Source of the DNA: Flavobacterium aestivum
Lineage (GTDB): Bacteria; Bacteroidota; Bacteroidia; Flavobacteriales; Flavobacteriaceae
DNA length: 64,000 bases
Assembly (NCBI RefSeq): GCF_026870175.2
Contig: NZ_CP113977.2
Location: 1,798,001-1,862,000 of the forward strand
Direction of reading: 5' to 3'
The notes below the pieces were generated by a model. It did not search any database, was not told the origin of the DNA, and saw nothing but the letters and a program-made list of their open reading frames with translations. Shown here piece by piece: positions 37,686 through 47,312 of this stretch; position 1 is the first letter of the stretch; every line of letters begins with the position of its first letter. A program made the position numbers and the translations under genes.

Positions 37686-38468
37686 ATGCAATTAGATTTT
37701 TATAAATATCAAGGAGCTGGGAATGATTTTGTTATGATTGACAATCGTTCAGGATTTTTTCCAAAAGAAAATATACAATTGGTTGCTCATTTGTGTGACA
37801 GACGTTTTGGAGTAGGGGGAGATGGGCTTATTTTATTAGAAAACGATTTGGATACCGATTTTAAGATGGTGTATTATAATTCAGATGGCAATCAAAGTTC
37901 GATGTGTGGTAATGGAGGACGTTGCTTAGTAGCTTTTGCCAAAGATCTGGAAGTAATTCACGACAAAACGACTTTTATAGCTACAGATGGTTTGCATCAT
38001 GCTACATTCGAGGATAACGGATTGGTTTCTTTACAAATGATAGATGTTCCTGCTATAGATGTTCAAAAGGATTATTCGTTTTTGAATACCGGTTCTCCAC
38101 ATCATGTGCAAATGGTAGAAGATTTGGAGCACTATAATGTAAAAGAAAATGGAGCTGCGATTCGTTATGGGGATTTGTATGGCGCAGCAGGAAGCAATAT
38201 TAATTTTGTAAAAAAAATAGACGATACCACCTTTAGACTTCGTACCTACGAAAGAGGGGTTGAAGATGAAACGTTGGCTTGTGGAACCGGAGCCACTGCT
38301 GTTGCAATCGCAATGAATGCCACAGGACAAACTGATGCTACAGCAATTAATGTGAATGTAGAGGGAGGAAAATTAGTTGTTTCTTTTGATAAAAATCAAA
38401 ATGGATTTACGAATGTTTTCTTGAAAGGACCTGCAGAATTTGTATTTAAAGGAGTGATAGAGATCTAA
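37686..38468 (+). CDS. dapF: diaminopimelate epimerase
   Basis: 260 aa. Interconverts LL- and meso-diaminopimelate for lysine and peptidoglycan synthesis, in the cytoplasm. Two-base mechanism cysteines are C74 (MCGNGGRC) and C199 (ACGTGATA), and the N-terminal KYQGAGNDFVMID is the family signature. First gene of a dapF-GNAT-mltG series on the plus strand that links cell-wall precursor synthesis with a glycan-strand terminase. The 96-base spacer to the next gene contains repeated low-complexity words. Confidence 0.97.
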   Translation: MQLDFYKYQGAGNDFVMIDNRSGFFPKENIQLVAHLCDRRFGVGGDGLILLENDLDTDFKMVYYNSDGNQSSMCGNGGRCLVAFAKDLEVIHDKTTFIATDGLHHATFEDNGLVSLQMIDVPAIDVQKDYSFLNTGSPHHVQMVEDLEHYNVKENGAAIRYGDLYGAAGSNINFVKKIDDTTFRLRTYERGVEDETLACGTGATAVAIAMNATGQTDATAINVNVEGGKLVVSFDKNQNGFTNVFLKGPAEFVFKGVIEI

Positions 38469-38564
38469 GATTTAAGATTAACGATTTTTGATTTCAGATT
38501 TGGAAATTAAGAATCTTGTACGAGTCTGAAATCTAAATTCTGTATTCTAAAATCTAGAATTTAA
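38469..38564. repeat. AT-rich reiterated words between dapF and GNAT gene
   Basis: Variants of GATTT(A/C)AGATT and their complements (GAAATCTAAATTC, AAATCTAGAATTT) alternate through the spacer, giving imperfect fold-back potential. Similar in style to 1072-1145. Confidence 0.45.
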
Positions 38565-39092
38565 ATGATAACACTAAAAGGCGATAATATTTACCTCAGA
38601 GCACTTGAACCTAATGATCTGGAGTTCATTTATGCAATGGAGAATGATCAGAGTATTTGGGAAGTGAGTAATACACATACACCCTACAGTCGGTTTTTGG
38701 TCAAGCAGTATTTAGAAAATGCTCATCAGGATATTTATGAAGCCAAGCAATTGAGATTGGCAATTTGTCAAGATCAAGATTTTCCGGCTTTGGGACTGAT
38801 TGATTTGTTTGATTTTGATCCTATGAACCATAGAGCTGGTATTGGTATTGTAATTCAGGGTGTTGAGAACAGGAATCAGAATATTGGATCAGAAGCATTG
38901 GAGTTACTTATTAAGTATTCTTTTTATAATCTTAATTTGCATCAGTTATATGCAAATATTGGATGTGAAAATAAGGCTAGTATTGCTCTTTTTACTAAAT
39001 TTGGTTTCGAAAAAATAGGCATAAAAAAAGATTGGACTTTTGTCAATGGAGTATATAAAGACGAGGCCATTTATCAATTAATCAATAATTAA
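38565..39092 (+). CDS. GNAT family N-acetyltransferase
   Basis: 175 aa cytoplasmic acetyltransferase of the RimJ/RimL-like type: N-terminal LRALEPNDLEFIYAMEND, acetyl-CoA site near GIGIVIQGVENRNQNIGSEA (~93-112), and C-terminal LHQLYANIGCENKASIALFTKFGFEKIG. The acceptor substrate cannot be predicted. Its position between dapF and mltG is common in flavobacteria, which hints at a link to envelope metabolism but does not prove it. Confidence 0.9.
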   Translation: MITLKGDNIYLRALEPNDLEFIYAMENDQSIWEVSNTHTPYSRFLVKQYLENAHQDIYEAKQLRLAICQDQDFPALGLIDLFDFDPMNHRAGIGIVIQGVENRNQNIGSEALELLIKYSFYNLNLHQLYANIGCENKASIALFTKFGFEKIGIKKDWTFVNGVYKDEAIYQLINN

Positions 39093-39147
39093 ACGAGTTT
39101 CAGAAAATAGGAACGAGTTAGAATAACAATTTTAAATTTAATATATT

Positions 39148-40188
39148 TTGAACGTAAAGAAAGTAGTATCTATAAGTGCTGTAGTAATTGTATCCATTTT
39201 GATTGTTTACGGTTTTGTTTTGATAACCCAAATATTTAGTGACAATACAAAATTTTCAGAAAAAGAGTTGTATGTCTATGTGCCAACAGGATCAGACTAT
39301 GATCAAGTAAAGAAAATAATTGCTCCGTATGTTAAACATATGGATCGTTTTGAAATGGTAGCTGGAAAAACGAGCTATCCAGAAAATGTGAAGCCAGGAC
39401 GCTTTTTATTTAAAAAAGGAATGAGTAGTTATGATTTGGTTAGAACAATGAAAGTTAATGATCCAGTAAGATTAGCTTTCAATAATCAAGAGCGTTTAGA
39501 AAATTTTGCAGGAAGAGTAGGTTCTCAATTAGAGCCTGATAGCTTAGAGTTATTGAATACTTTCAGAGATTCTGTTTTCTTGAAAGAAAATGGATTTACA
39601 GAAGAGAATGTTCTTGTAATGTTTATTCCTAACACCTATGAAATTTACTGGAATACTTCGGCGGAGAAGTTTCGAGATAAAATGATTAAAGAATATCGTA
39701 ATTTTTGGAATAAAGAACGAACAGCTAAGGCAGCGGCTCAGGGCTTAACGCCAATTCAAGCTACCATTTTGGCTTCGATAGTGCATAAGGAATCCGTTAA
39801 GAAAGATGAGAGACCAAGAATTGCAGGAGTTTATTTGAATAGAATGAGATTAGAAATGCCATTGCAGGCTGATCCAACAGTAATTTTTGCAATGAAATTG
39901 AAATCAAATGATTTTAATCAAGTAATCAAAAGAGTGTTTTATAACGATTTGATTATGAAACATCCTTATAATACCTATGTAAATATTGGCCTTCCTCCAG
40001 GACCAATTGCTATGCCAGACATTACAGCACTAGAGGCAGTTCTAAATCCTGAGAAACATAATTATATCTATTTCTGTGCAAGTGTAGATCGTTTTGGTTA
40101 TCATGAATTTGCGGCAACTTTGTCAGAGCATAATATTAATGCAAAAAAATATTCTGATTGGATTAATAATCAAGGGGTACAGCGCTAG
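39148..40188 (+). CDS. mltG: endolytic transglycosylase MltG, TTG start
   Basis: 346 aa. N-terminal membrane anchor (~7-27, VSISAVVIVSILIVYGF), LysM-like subdomain, then the YceG/MltG catalytic domain with Glu215 in ASIVHKES and the downstream GVYLNRM and YNTYVNIGLPPGPI motifs. It cuts nascent glycan strands and sets their length. The reading frame has no ATG near its 5' end; a stop at 39139-39141 forces a start at TTG 39148, or else a much shorter protein lacking the anchor. The protein otherwise has the usual length. Terminator 28 bases after the stop. Confidence 0.93.
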   Translation: MNVKKVVSISAVVIVSILIVYGFVLITQIFSDNTKFSEKELYVYVPTGSDYDQVKKIIAPYVKHMDRFEMVAGKTSYPENVKPGRFLFKKGMSSYDLVRTMKVNDPVRLAFNNQERLENFAGRVGSQLEPDSLELLNTFRDSVFLKENGFTEENVLVMFIPNTYEIYWNTSAEKFRDKMIKEYRNFWNKERTAKAAAQGLTPIQATILASIVHKESVKKDERPRIAGVYLNRMRLEMPLQADPTVIFAMKLKSNDFNQVIKRVFYNDLIMKHPYNTYVNIGLPPGPIAMPDITALEAVLNPEKHNYIYFCASVDRFGYHEFAATLSEHNINAKKYSDWINNQGVQR

Positions 40189-40216
40189 AATTTATATCCC
40201 TTAGGGAAAATATTTA

Positions 40217-40251
40217 AAAGGCTTCAAAATTTAACTTTGAAGCCTTTTTTT
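40217..40251 (+). terminator. terminator after mltG
   Basis: Perfect 12-bp stem AAAGGCTTCAAA/TTTGAAGCCTTT (40217-40228, 40236-40247) plus further T. Confidence 0.9.
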
Positions 40252-40670
40252 ATCACAAAAAAGATGTTCTCAAAACCGTGATTACATGTGAGATGGAAAT
40301 GCATTTATCGATTTAGAAAAATTAGGTTTTTGGACTTAGCTTTAGTTGTCGGATACAATGTAGCAGCTCGACCTTTATAATCATGCTCAAAATGACGATA
40401 TTACTTGATAATTCTTATATTTTTATTTCAAAAAATATATCAAAATTGCAGTTTCGTAATCATTATGTAGCTATTTTACATTTTTAAGACGTTTTTGCTT
40501 TTTTTAAATAAGAATAAACTTATTTTTTTAAGCTCATTTTTTTGTGTTTTTTCAATCATTCTTTTCTATTCTCAAAACCCGAACACCCGCACAGTTAGGG
40601 ACTTATAGAGAGTAAATCTAGACTGTTGGTAGTTTTAAAGCCTTGATTTTCAGCTTTATTTTTTAAGTTG
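40252..40670. other. gene-free spacer
   Basis: About 420 AT-rich bases between the mltG terminator and the next promoter. No reading frame, repeat or RNA gene recognised. Confidence 0.5.
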
Positions 40671-40678
40671 TATCTTTG
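40671..40678 (+). promoter_or_regulatory. -7 promoter element for lysozyme-like gene
   Basis: TATCTTTG matches TAnnTTTG. Transcription would begin near 40685, so the upstream GTG at 40678 cannot be the start codon and ATG 40726 is preferred. Confidence 0.55.
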
Positions 40679-40725
40679 TGCATAGAAATTTCTTAACGGG
40701 ACAGCGTTTTGAAGAAATCCAAATT

Positions 40726-41361
40726 ATGATAAAAAAATGGTATTATTGCGCAAGTTTGATTGTTGTTGTAGCTTATTTAAGCTCCGGTTTTAAACCCTCC
40801 AAATTAGAATCTACCCCATGGTTTCTAATTAACGAAACAGATGATACATCCTACTTACTACCATCATTAAATGTGAGCGATTATACCAATTCTGAAATTC
40901 CTTATACAGGAAATTTTTTTATTGGTTATAAAGAAGCAATCGGCTTCAAAGAATCACAAGGAAAATACAAAAAAATTAATTCTCTCGGCTATTTAGGAAA
41001 ATACCAATTTGGTATTGAAACGTTAAAAACTATTGGTATTTACAATAGTAGTGCTTTTTTGAACAGTCCTAGAATGCAGGAAAAAGCTTTTATTGCCCTT
41101 TTGTCTAAAAATAAATGGGAGTTAAGAGCTATTATCGAAAAGTATGATGGTGCCGTTTTAAACGGAACCAGAATTACTGAGTCTGGTATTTTGGCAGCTG
41201 CACATCTTGCTGGTGTGGGGTCTGTTAAAAAATATTTCAGATATAATGGGAAGCGCTTTATTAAAGACGCTTATGGAACTTCTTTAAGAAGTTATTTGAA
41301 AAGATTTGGCGGTTATGACACTTCGTTTATTATTGCTGATAGTTCTGCAAGTGTAATTTAA
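40726..41361 (+). CDS. exported lysozyme-like (transglycosylase-fold) protein
   Basis: 211 aa from ATG 40726. The N-terminus is a signal or anchor sequence (YYCASLIVVVAYLSSGF). The core FKESQGKYKKINSLGYLGKYQFG has the layout of lytic transglycosylase/lysozyme-fold domains: a possible catalytic Glu in KESQGKY followed by a Gly-Tyr-Gln-Phe-Gly segment. Then come ILAAAHLAGVGSVKKYF and a C-terminal GTSLRSYLKRFGGY. Bacteroidetes homologues are often labelled peptidoglycan-binding. Cell-wall cleavage is plausible but unproven. The frame extends upstream to GTG 40678, but that overlaps a promoter element. Confidence 0.72.
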   Translation: MIKKWYYCASLIVVVAYLSSGFKPSKLESTPWFLINETDDTSYLLPSLNVSDYTNSEIPYTGNFFIGYKEAIGFKESQGKYKKINSLGYLGKYQFGIETLKTIGIYNSSAFLNSPRMQEKAFIALLSKNKWELRAIIEKYDGAVLNGTRITESGILAAAHLAGVGSVKKYFRYNGKRFIKDAYGTSLRSYLKRFGGYDTSFIIADSSASVI

Positions 41362-41388
41362 ATTTTAGTAACCTCAATTTGTTATTAA

Positions 41389-41428
41389 ATAAGAGGCCGT
41401 TTGAAATTAATTTCAAACGGCCTCTTAT
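41389..41428. terminator. 40-base perfect palindrome, bidirectional terminator
   Basis: Left arm 41389-41408 and right arm 41409-41428 are exact reverse complements with no spacer, 9 bases from the stop of the convergent minus-strand gene. It can terminate both transcripts. Confidence 0.85.
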
Positions 41429-41436
41429 ATTTTGGT

Positions 41437-41973
41437 TTAGCTTTTAGCTAATATTTCTCCTTTTGGATTCACTTTTAGTTTGATTACTTCTTTGTCTTTT
41501 TTGAGTTTTAAATTATATTCTTTTTTTGTGATATCACCACCTTCTTGGGTGTAAAGAAACTTGTCGTTCACAATTTGCCAACCAGGGTATGCTTTGTAAA
41601 TTGAATAAATTACAGCTGCAGGTAGTTGTATATTATCGTATTTTTCAACAACACTAGTAAGTTTTCCTTTAGAATCATAAGTAGCAGTCAAAATTCCTTT
41701 TTCTCCTTCTAATATAACAAGATAATTTTCAAAACCTTCGTAGTCTTTTCCTAAATCATAGGCAATAAATTCACTTTGAAGTTTTTTAACACTTAGGTCT
41801 GGATTTTTATCGGGTAGGTAATATGAAAAATCTTTTCCTGCATTTTTAACAACTACCTCTGGTAGATCTACTGATTTCATTGTTCCTTCGTCGTTATTTC
41901 CTTCTACTTTATTCTGCGAGTAAGAGGTAATATTCATTGCTAGAAACAATGCAATAATGATAAATGATTTCAT
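41437..41973 (-). CDS. secreted PepSY-like protein of unknown function
   Basis: 178 aa. Signal peptide (FIIIALFLAMNITSYSQ). The mature part has two related alpha/beta segments: LPEVVVKNAGKDFSYYLPDKNPD followed by LTATYDSKGKLTSVVEKYDNIQLPAAVIYSIYKAYPGW, and a C-terminal YNLKLKKDKEVIKLKVNPKGEIL. The pattern resembles PepSY-like/DUF2874 proteins. Flavobacterial homologues are sometimes labelled nicotinate-mononucleotide adenylyltransferase, but there is no nucleotidyltransferase HxGH motif, and an exported protein could not do that job. A TAATTTTG promoter element lies 108 bases upstream. Confidence 0.7.
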   Translation of the reverse strand: MKSFIIIALFLAMNITSYSQNKVEGNNDEGTMKSVDLPEVVVKNAGKDFSYYLPDKNPDLSVKKLQSEFIAYDLGKDYEGFENYLVILEGEKGILTATYDSKGKLTSVVEKYDNIQLPAAVIYSIYKAYPGWQIVNDKFLYTQEGGDITKKEYNLKLKKDKEVIKLKVNPKGEILAKS

Positions 41974-42081
41974 AATATTCTATTTTAAGTTAATATTATA
42001 TTAGAGAATTAGCTTTAAATAAAAGCTAAGGTTTCTTTATTGCTTCCCCTTTTTGTTATGTTATCTATTCAAAACTAACTA

Positions 42082-42089
42082 CAAAATTA
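42082..42089 (-). promoter_or_regulatory. -7 promoter element for the PepSY-like gene
   Basis: TAATTTTG on the minus strand, 108 bases before the ATG at 41973. Confidence 0.45.
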
Positions 42090-42500
42090 AAGCAATAGCA
42101 ACTCCTTGATTGTTAATCATTTACTTAATTGATGTTAATTTATTTGATGATTTTGTGTAGTTTTTTATTCAGATAGAGAGTTATAATTTTCACTTTTAAA
42201 GCAGTACATCCTCGTTTTTTGCATCGTGTCTTAATTTTAGGATTATGTAAGAATGGTGGTATTTTGAAATAATGCAAATTAAATTTTTAAAGTAAGTTTA
42301 ATAGTATGATTGGATTGGTCAAAGAAATAAAATAACAGTTTTTTAAGGAGATGTTAGTTTTTTTTTGATTTTTCGTTAAGCGATCGATGTATTTGTTTTG
42401 TATTATTTGAGATATGGTTTTGAAAAATAATGACTCTAAATTTTGTTTCGTTAAGAGTTAAAAGAAGTTTGCTAATTGCTTAAATATTGGGTGATTAAGT
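42090..42500. other. gene-free spacer
   Basis: AT-rich sequence between the PepSY-like gene promoter and the mutB terminator; no gene, repeat or structured RNA recognised. Confidence 0.5.
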
Positions 42501-42502
42501 CG

Positions 42503-42538
42503 AAAAAAAAAGGATCTAATTAAAGATCCCTTTTTTTT
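42503..42538 (-). terminator. terminator of the mut operon
   Basis: GGATCT/AGATCC core stem (42512-42517, 42523-42528) extended by A-run/T-run pairing on both sides, 24 bases after the mutB stop. Confidence 0.82.
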
Positions 42539-42561
42539 GTTTTATTAAATTTTGTATTCCG

Positions 42562-44691
42562 TTAATCAATTAAAATCTCTAATATTTTAATAGCGGCATC
42601 ACTTATTTTTGTTCCAGGACCAAAAACGGCTGCGGCACCTGCATCAAATAAAAATTGGTAGTCTTGTGCTGGAATTACTCCACCAACAATGACCATGATG
42701 TCTTCTCTACCGTATTTTTTTAGTTCTTCAATTACTTGTGGGACCAATGTTTTGTGACCCGCAGCTAGTGAAGATACTCCAAGTATGTGTACATCGTTTT
42801 CAACTGCTTGTTTAGCAGCTTCTGCAGGTGTTTGAAATAGTGGGCCAATATCCACATCAAAACCTACATCGGCATAGCCTGTAGCAACTACTTTGGCACC
42901 ACGGTCGTGACCATCCTGTCCCATTTTGGCAATCATGATTCTTGGTCGACGGCCTTCTTGTTTGGCAAAGGCGTCTGCTAGTTGTTTTGCTTTTTCAAAA
43001 CTTTTGTCGTCTTTCATCTCTTTGCTATACACACCACTAAAAGATTTAATTTGGGCTTTATATCTACCAAAAACAGTTTCTAATGCATCGCTAATTTCTC
43101 CTAATGTACAACGATTTCTCGCAGCTTCAATGGCAAATTCCAATAAATTTCCTTCCCCAGTTTGGGCGCAATGGGTTAATTTTTGGAGAGATGTTTGTAC
43201 TTTATTTGCATCTCTTGTTGCTTTGATTCTATCGAGTTGTTCGAGTTGTTGTAGTCGAACCATTTGGTTGTCAACATCTAGAATTTGCAAGGGATCTTCT
43301 TTTTCTAAACGGTATTTGTTAACTCCTACAATGATGTCTTGACCGCTATCGATTCGGGCTTGTTTACGAGCTGCTGCTTCCTCAATTCTAATCTTTGGAA
43401 TTCCGGTTTCAATAGCTTTGGTCATTCCACCAAGTTCCTCTACTTCTTCAATTAGTTTCCAAGCTTTTTCTACAATTTCATTGGTCAAGCTCTCAACATA
43501 ATAACTACCTGCCCAAGGATCTACAGTTTTGGTAATTTTGGTTTCTTCTTGTAAATAGATTTGGGTATTTCGGGCTATTCGTGCAGAGAAATCTGTAGGC
43601 AAGGCAATTGCTTCATCTAGTGCATTAGTATGTAAAGATTGTGTTCCTCCAAAGGCAGCAGCAGTAGCTTCGATACATGTACGGGCCACGTTATTGAAAG
43701 GATCTTGCTCTGTTAAACTCCAACCAGATGTTTGACAATGGGTTCTAAGAGCTAATGATTTATCATCTATTGGGTTGAATTGTTTTACCAATTTGGCCCA
43801 AATCATTCTACCAGCTCTCATTTTGGCAATTTCCATAAAATGGTTCATTCCTATGGCCCAGAAAAAAGATAAGCGTGGAGCGAAATCGTCTATTTTCATC
43901 CCAGCAGCTAGTCCTGTTCTGATATATTCTAATCCATCGGCAAGAGTGTAGGCTAATTCAATATCTGCAGTAGCTCCAGCTTCTTGCATGTGATATCCTG
44001 AGATGGAAATTGAATTGAATTTTGGCATTTTATTGCTAGTGAATTCAAATATATCGGCAATGATTTTCATCGATGGAGTAGGTGGATAGATGTAGGTATT
44101 ACGCACCATAAACTCTTTTAGAATATCATTTTGGATTGTTCCGGAAAGTTGCGCTGGTTTTACTCCTTGTTCTTCGGCGGCGACAATATAAAAAGCCATA
44201 ATTGGCAATACTGCACCGTTCATTGTCATAGAAACAGACATTTCGTCAAGTGGAATCTGATTGAACAATACTTTCATGTCTTCAACAGAATCGATGGCAA
44301 CTCCAGCTTTTCCGACATCACCTACCACGCGTTCGTGGTCTGAGTCGTAGCCTCTATGGGTTGGTAAATCAAAAGCGATAGAAAGTCCTTTTTGTCCTGC
44401 GGCAAGGTTTCGTCTATAAAATGCATTACTCTCTTCGGCTGTAGAGAATCCGGCATATTGACGAATGGTCCAAGGTCTTCGTACATACATTGTAGCGTAA
44501 GGTCCGCGCAAATTGGGTGCAAAACCTGCTCCGAAATCAAGATGTTCGATTTTTTCGATGTCTTTTTCAGTATAGGTTTTACTGAGTTCAATTCCTTCCG
44601 CAGTCAGAAATTTTTGTTCTGAGTTTGTGGGAGCAATGTCCAAATTATTGGAATTATCAAGCTTTATATGTTGTAAGTCTTTTCTTTTCAT
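42562..44691 (-). CDS. mutB: methylmalonyl-CoA mutase, large (catalytic) subunit
   Basis: 709 aa. Adenosylcobalamin-dependent isomerisation of methylmalonyl-CoA and succinyl-CoA. N-terminal TIM-barrel substrate domain (with [20 protein letters not shown] near residue 63) and C-terminal cobalamin domain with the D593-G-H595-D-R-G598 base-off motif and [12 protein letters not shown]. Length is normal. Last gene of a udk-divIC-like-mutA-mutB operon; the gap to mutA is 81 bases. The pathway links propionate or odd-chain and branched-chain breakdown to the TCA cycle, and 2-methylisocitrate activity of AcnB could be a parallel propionate route. Confidence 0.97.
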   Translation of the reverse strand: MKRKDLQHIKLDNSNNLDIAPTNSEQKFLTAEGIELSKTYTEKDIEKIEHLDFGAGFAPNLRGPYATMYVRRPWTIRQYAGFSTAEESNAFYRRNLAAGQKGLSIAFDLPTHRGYDSDHERVVGDVGKAGVAIDSVEDMKVLFNQIPLDEMSVSMTMNGAVLPIMAFYIVAAEEQGVKPAQLSGTIQNDILKEFMVRNTYIYPPTPSMKIIADIFEFTSNKMPKFNSISISGYHMQEAGATADIELAYTLADGLEYIRTGLAAGMKIDDFAPRLSFFWAIGMNHFMEIAKMRAGRMIWAKLVKQFNPIDDKSLALRTHCQTSGWSLTEQDPFNNVARTCIEATAAAFGGTQSLHTNALDEAIALPTDFSARIARNTQIYLQEETKITKTVDPWAGSYYVESLTNEIVEKAWKLIEEVEELGGMTKAIETGIPKIRIEEAAARKQARIDSGQDIIVGVNKYRLEKEDPLQILDVDNQMVRLQQLEQLDRIKATRDANKVQTSLQKLTHCAQTGEGNLLEFAIEAARNRCTLGEISDALETVFGRYKAQIKSFSGVYSKEMKDDKSFEKAKQLADAFAKQEGRRPRIMIAKMGQDGHDRGAKVVATGYADVGFDVDIGPLFQTPAEAAKQAVENDVHILGVSSLAAGHKTLVPQVIEELKKYGREDIMVIVGGVIPAQDYQFLFDAGAAAVFGPGTKISDAAIKILEILID

Positions 44692-44772
44692 CTTGGTAGC
44701 CTTTAATCCGTTTAGTTAATTAAACCAAATTGATTTTTTATTATTTACTGAAACTAAATACTGTATTCTAAA

Positions 44773-46137
44773 TTATTCTTCCGCAAGGCGTTCCTGTTCT
44801 AATTTCTCGGCCAATCGTTTTTCAATTATTGGAGTAATCAAAGTTTTTCTCGGTTTGATTTTTACAAAAGGAAACAATTCTAAATCATGTTTCATTTTGT
44901 CATTTTTATTAGGGTATCTATTGGTACCTAATAATGGTTCTTTTCCAGAGTCAAATAAAGCTTGTTCAGCATCGGCGCTTTCTTGAATTTTTCTTTTAAT
45001 TACACCTTCATTCAGTTGTTTTAAAAATCCTCCATTGGATTCAATATCTTTGAATAATATCAATGCTTTTTCTGCCAATTGATTGGTTAGGCTTTCTATA
45101 TAGTAGCTACCATCTGCAGGATTATCAACTTTATCAAAGTAGCTTTCATCTTTTAGAATCAATAATTGGTTTCTGGCAATTCTGTCGCCAAATTCATTGT
45201 CTTTGTGGTACAATGCATCATAAGGTAAATTGGCAACGGCATCTGCTCCTCCAAGTATGGCACTCATGCATTCGGTTGTTGTACGAAGCATGTTTACATT
45301 ATAGTCGTAAATGGTTTTGTTGCGTTTTGTTGGAGTAACCAACAAATGACAATCCAGATTATGATTGTATTCTTGGGCTATTGTATTAAAAAGGATTCGT
45401 AAAGCGCGCAGTTTGGCAATTTCGAAAAAATAATTAGTTCCTACTGAAACATGAAATACAATAGGTTTGTTAATTTCTGTTATTCGGTTGAAATATTCAT
45501 TAGCGTGTGCTAAGCTATACGCAATTTGCTGTACTACATTAGCACCGGCATTTTGATATAAGCCGCTATTTATACTTATAATAGAAAGAGAAGAAGCCTC
45601 TTTAGATAATATGTTTAGTGTGTCGAAATTATTCTTTTCAGTAGTTACAAACCAATTTCCATCTTTGGCTAATTGTCCTATCGGGTCTATATTACAATAG
45701 ATAGTTGCATTTTTTTCTTTTGCAATAGCATCAATTTTTTTTACGAAATCGATTGAAATAAAATTGAAATGAAAGTAAATGGCAACTTCCTCTAATGGCA
45801 GTTTTTCTAACAGTTTTGCAATGTCAAGAGTGTGATCTTGAATAGTAAACCGAATGCTTTCGGCACCTCGATTTATTGAATCTAGAGCTTTTTCTATGGA
45901 TTTATCAATATCAAAAACAAAGATGTTTTGACAAATTTTAAATTGTGAAGCTTTTGTGCAAACGGGATTTTTTTTAGTAAAATCCTCTTTGTCGTAAAAT
46001 GGCTTTATTTTAATGTCTTCTGGGGAATTCCAGATCAGGGTGTCATTATAGTCGGCTCCTTTGAGTTCAAATTGAATTTTTTGTTTCCAAAGTTTTGCAG
46101 AAACAGGGCTGAAATCGTCGAATAGGTTCTTAGCCAT
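44773..46137 (-). CDS. mutA: methylmalonyl-CoA mutase, small subunit
   Basis: 454 aa. Homologous to the mutase barrel (LADYNDTLIWNSPEDI-like N-terminus, then HVSVGTNYFFEIAKLRALRILF and NLPYDALYHKDNEFGDRIARNQLLILKDES). It lacks the C-terminal cobalamin-binding domain and its DxHxxG motif, as expected of the non-catalytic partner in alpha/beta mutases. It forms a heterodimer with MutB, encoded next in the operon. It starts 37 bases after the divIC-like gene. Confidence 0.94.
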   Translation of the reverse strand: MAKNLFDDFSPVSAKLWKQKIQFELKGADYNDTLIWNSPEDIKIKPFYDKEDFTKKNPVCTKASQFKICQNIFVFDIDKSIEKALDSINRGAESIRFTIQDHTLDIAKLLEKLPLEEVAIYFHFNFISIDFVKKIDAIAKEKNATIYCNIDPIGQLAKDGNWFVTTEKNNFDTLNILSKEASSLSIISINSGLYQNAGANVVQQIAYSLAHANEYFNRITEINKPIVFHVSVGTNYFFEIAKLRALRILFNTIAQEYNHNLDCHLLVTPTKRNKTIYDYNVNMLRTTTECMSAILGGADAVANLPYDALYHKDNEFGDRIARNQLLILKDESYFDKVDNPADGSYYIESLTNQLAEKALILFKDIESNGGFLKQLNEGVIKRKIQESADAEQALFDSGKEPLLGTNRYPNKNDKMKHDLELFPFVKIKPRKTLITPIIEKRLAEKLEQERLAEE

Positions 46138-46174
46138 TTTTAATTGTAATTAGTTTGATTGTATTACTTTACGA

Positions 46175-46498
46175 TTATTTCTTTTTAACGGTATCACCTT
46201 CAAATTCGATGATGTAAATGTCTTCACTATCTTTTTTCATATAGTATTTTTCGCGAGCATATTTTTCTATTTGCAAAGGGTTTTTCAATTGCTTGATGTT
46301 CTCTTCATCTTTTTTTATTTCGCCTTGATAATATGCAGCATTATCTTCTAGTTCTTCTATTTGTTTGTTTAAAAAACGGTGTTCAAAATATGAATAGTTG
46401 TCCAAAAAGACCATCCAGGTCAAGAATGATAATGAGACCCAAATGTACTTGTTGCTTAAGATTTTAAACCAAGTTTTGTCTTTATATGGATTTTTCAT
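46175..46498 (-). CDS. septum formation initiator (FtsB/DivIC-like) protein
   Basis: 107 aa with a short cytoplasmic N-terminus, one membrane helix (~18-33, YIWVSLSFLTWMVFLDNY) and a periplasmic coiled coil (~43-75, FLNKQIEELEDNAAYYQGEI). Then comes the family motif NPLQIEKYAREKYYMKKDSEDIY. FtsB/DivIC proteins join FtsL and FtsQ in the divisome. The operon context with udk and mutAB is conserved in flavobacteria and has no obvious functional logic. Confidence 0.9.
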   Translation of the reverse strand: MKNPYKDKTWFKILSNKYIWVSLSFLTWMVFLDNYSYFEHRFLNKQIEELEDNAAYYQGEIKKDEENIKQLKNPLQIEKYAREKYYMKKDSEDIYIIEFEGDTVKKK

Positions 46499-46610
46499 TG
46501 GGGGTGTTTTTTACCTAATTTTAATAGAAAAGTCTAGATTTTGCTTTTTACACGTGTTTTAAAAATAAAGAATTATCACGTTTGAAATACGCAATAAAAT
46601 TACAATAAAA

Positions 46611-47219
46611 TTATAAAATACGTTGATTAATTACTGCACGAACTATATCTATAGCCACTGTGTTGAATCTGTCGTTAGGTATTATAATATCAGCAAATGC
46701 CTTTGTAGGTTCTATAAACTGTTCGTGCATTGGCTTTAAAGTATGCTGATAGCGGTTTAAAACTTCGTTCATATCTCTGCCACGCTCTGCGATATCTCTT
46801 TTCAAACGTCTGATTAAGCGTTCGTCAGAATCGGCATGCACGTATATTTTTATGTCAAAAAGATTTCTTAATTCGGGATTTGTAAGGATTAATATACCTT
46901 CAACAATCATTACTTTTCTAGGATGAGTAACAACAACATCATCTGTTCTGTTGTGTTGTACAAATGAATAAACTGGTTGATTTATAATATTTCCGGCTTT
47001 TAATTCTTTTAGATGTTCTACTAATAATTCAAAATCAATAGCTCTTGGGTGGTCAAAATTGATGTTGGAACGATCTTCGTAGCTAAGATCATGGGTTTCT
47101 CTATAATAGGAGTCTTGTGAGATAATCCCAACTTCAGCTTCGGGTAATTCGTTCATAATTTGATGTACCACGGTTGTTTTTCCTGATCCTGTTCCTCCTG
47201 CAATTCCTATAATGAGCAT
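46611..47219 (-). CDS. udk: uridine kinase
   Basis: 202 aa. Phosphorylates uridine and cytidine in the pyrimidine salvage pathway. P-loop GIAGGTGSGKTTVV at residues 5-18; nucleoside-site segment SQDSYYRETHDLSYEDRSNINFDHP-type region (~36-60, only part quoted by family) and RLIRRLKRDIAERGRD near 132. First gene of the operon with the divIC-like gene and mutAB. A TATTTTTG promoter element lies 25 bases upstream. Confidence 0.95.
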   Translation of the reverse strand: MLIIGIAGGTGSGKTTVVHQIMNELPEAEVGIISQDSYYRETHDLSYEDRSNINFDHPRAIDFELLVEHLKELKAGNIINQPVYSFVQHNRTDDVVVTHPRKVMIVEGILILTNPELRNLFDIKIYVHADSDERLIRRLKRDIAERGRDMNEVLNRYQHTLKPMHEQFIEPTKAFADIIIPNDRFNTVAIDIVRAVINQRIL

Positions 47220-47243
47220 AAAATGTATTTATTGTTTATGATG

Positions 47244-47251
47244 CAAAAATA
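47244..47251 (-). promoter_or_regulatory. -7 promoter element of the udk operon
   Basis: TATTTTTG on the minus strand, matching TAnnTTTG, 25 bases ahead of the udk ATG. Confidence 0.55.
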
Positions 47252-47312
47252 GGTATTTTAATGTTGAAATTTATTAATCTAACAAGTTCAGTTTATATTG
47301 TTATAAACAAAA

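Noticed and set aside
39089..39101. TTAAACGAGTTTC, a 13-base match to the array leader repeat, at the GNAT stop codon
   Set aside because: Only one half of the paired motif is present, it overlaps a stop codon, and AT-rich sequence makes chance matches likely. Kept as a note for a motif scan only.
40678..40725. Upstream GTG start for the lysozyme-like gene
   Set aside because: The codon overlaps a TATCTTTG promoter element, so it would not be transcribed as part of the coding sequence.
41437..41973. Nicotinate-mononucleotide adenylyltransferase, a label often seen on homologues
   Set aside because: The protein has a signal peptide and lacks the HxGH nucleotidyltransferase motif.
44322..44591. 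89-codon same-strand frame inside mutB
   Set aside because: Out of frame with mutB, without homology; a shadow of the large gene.
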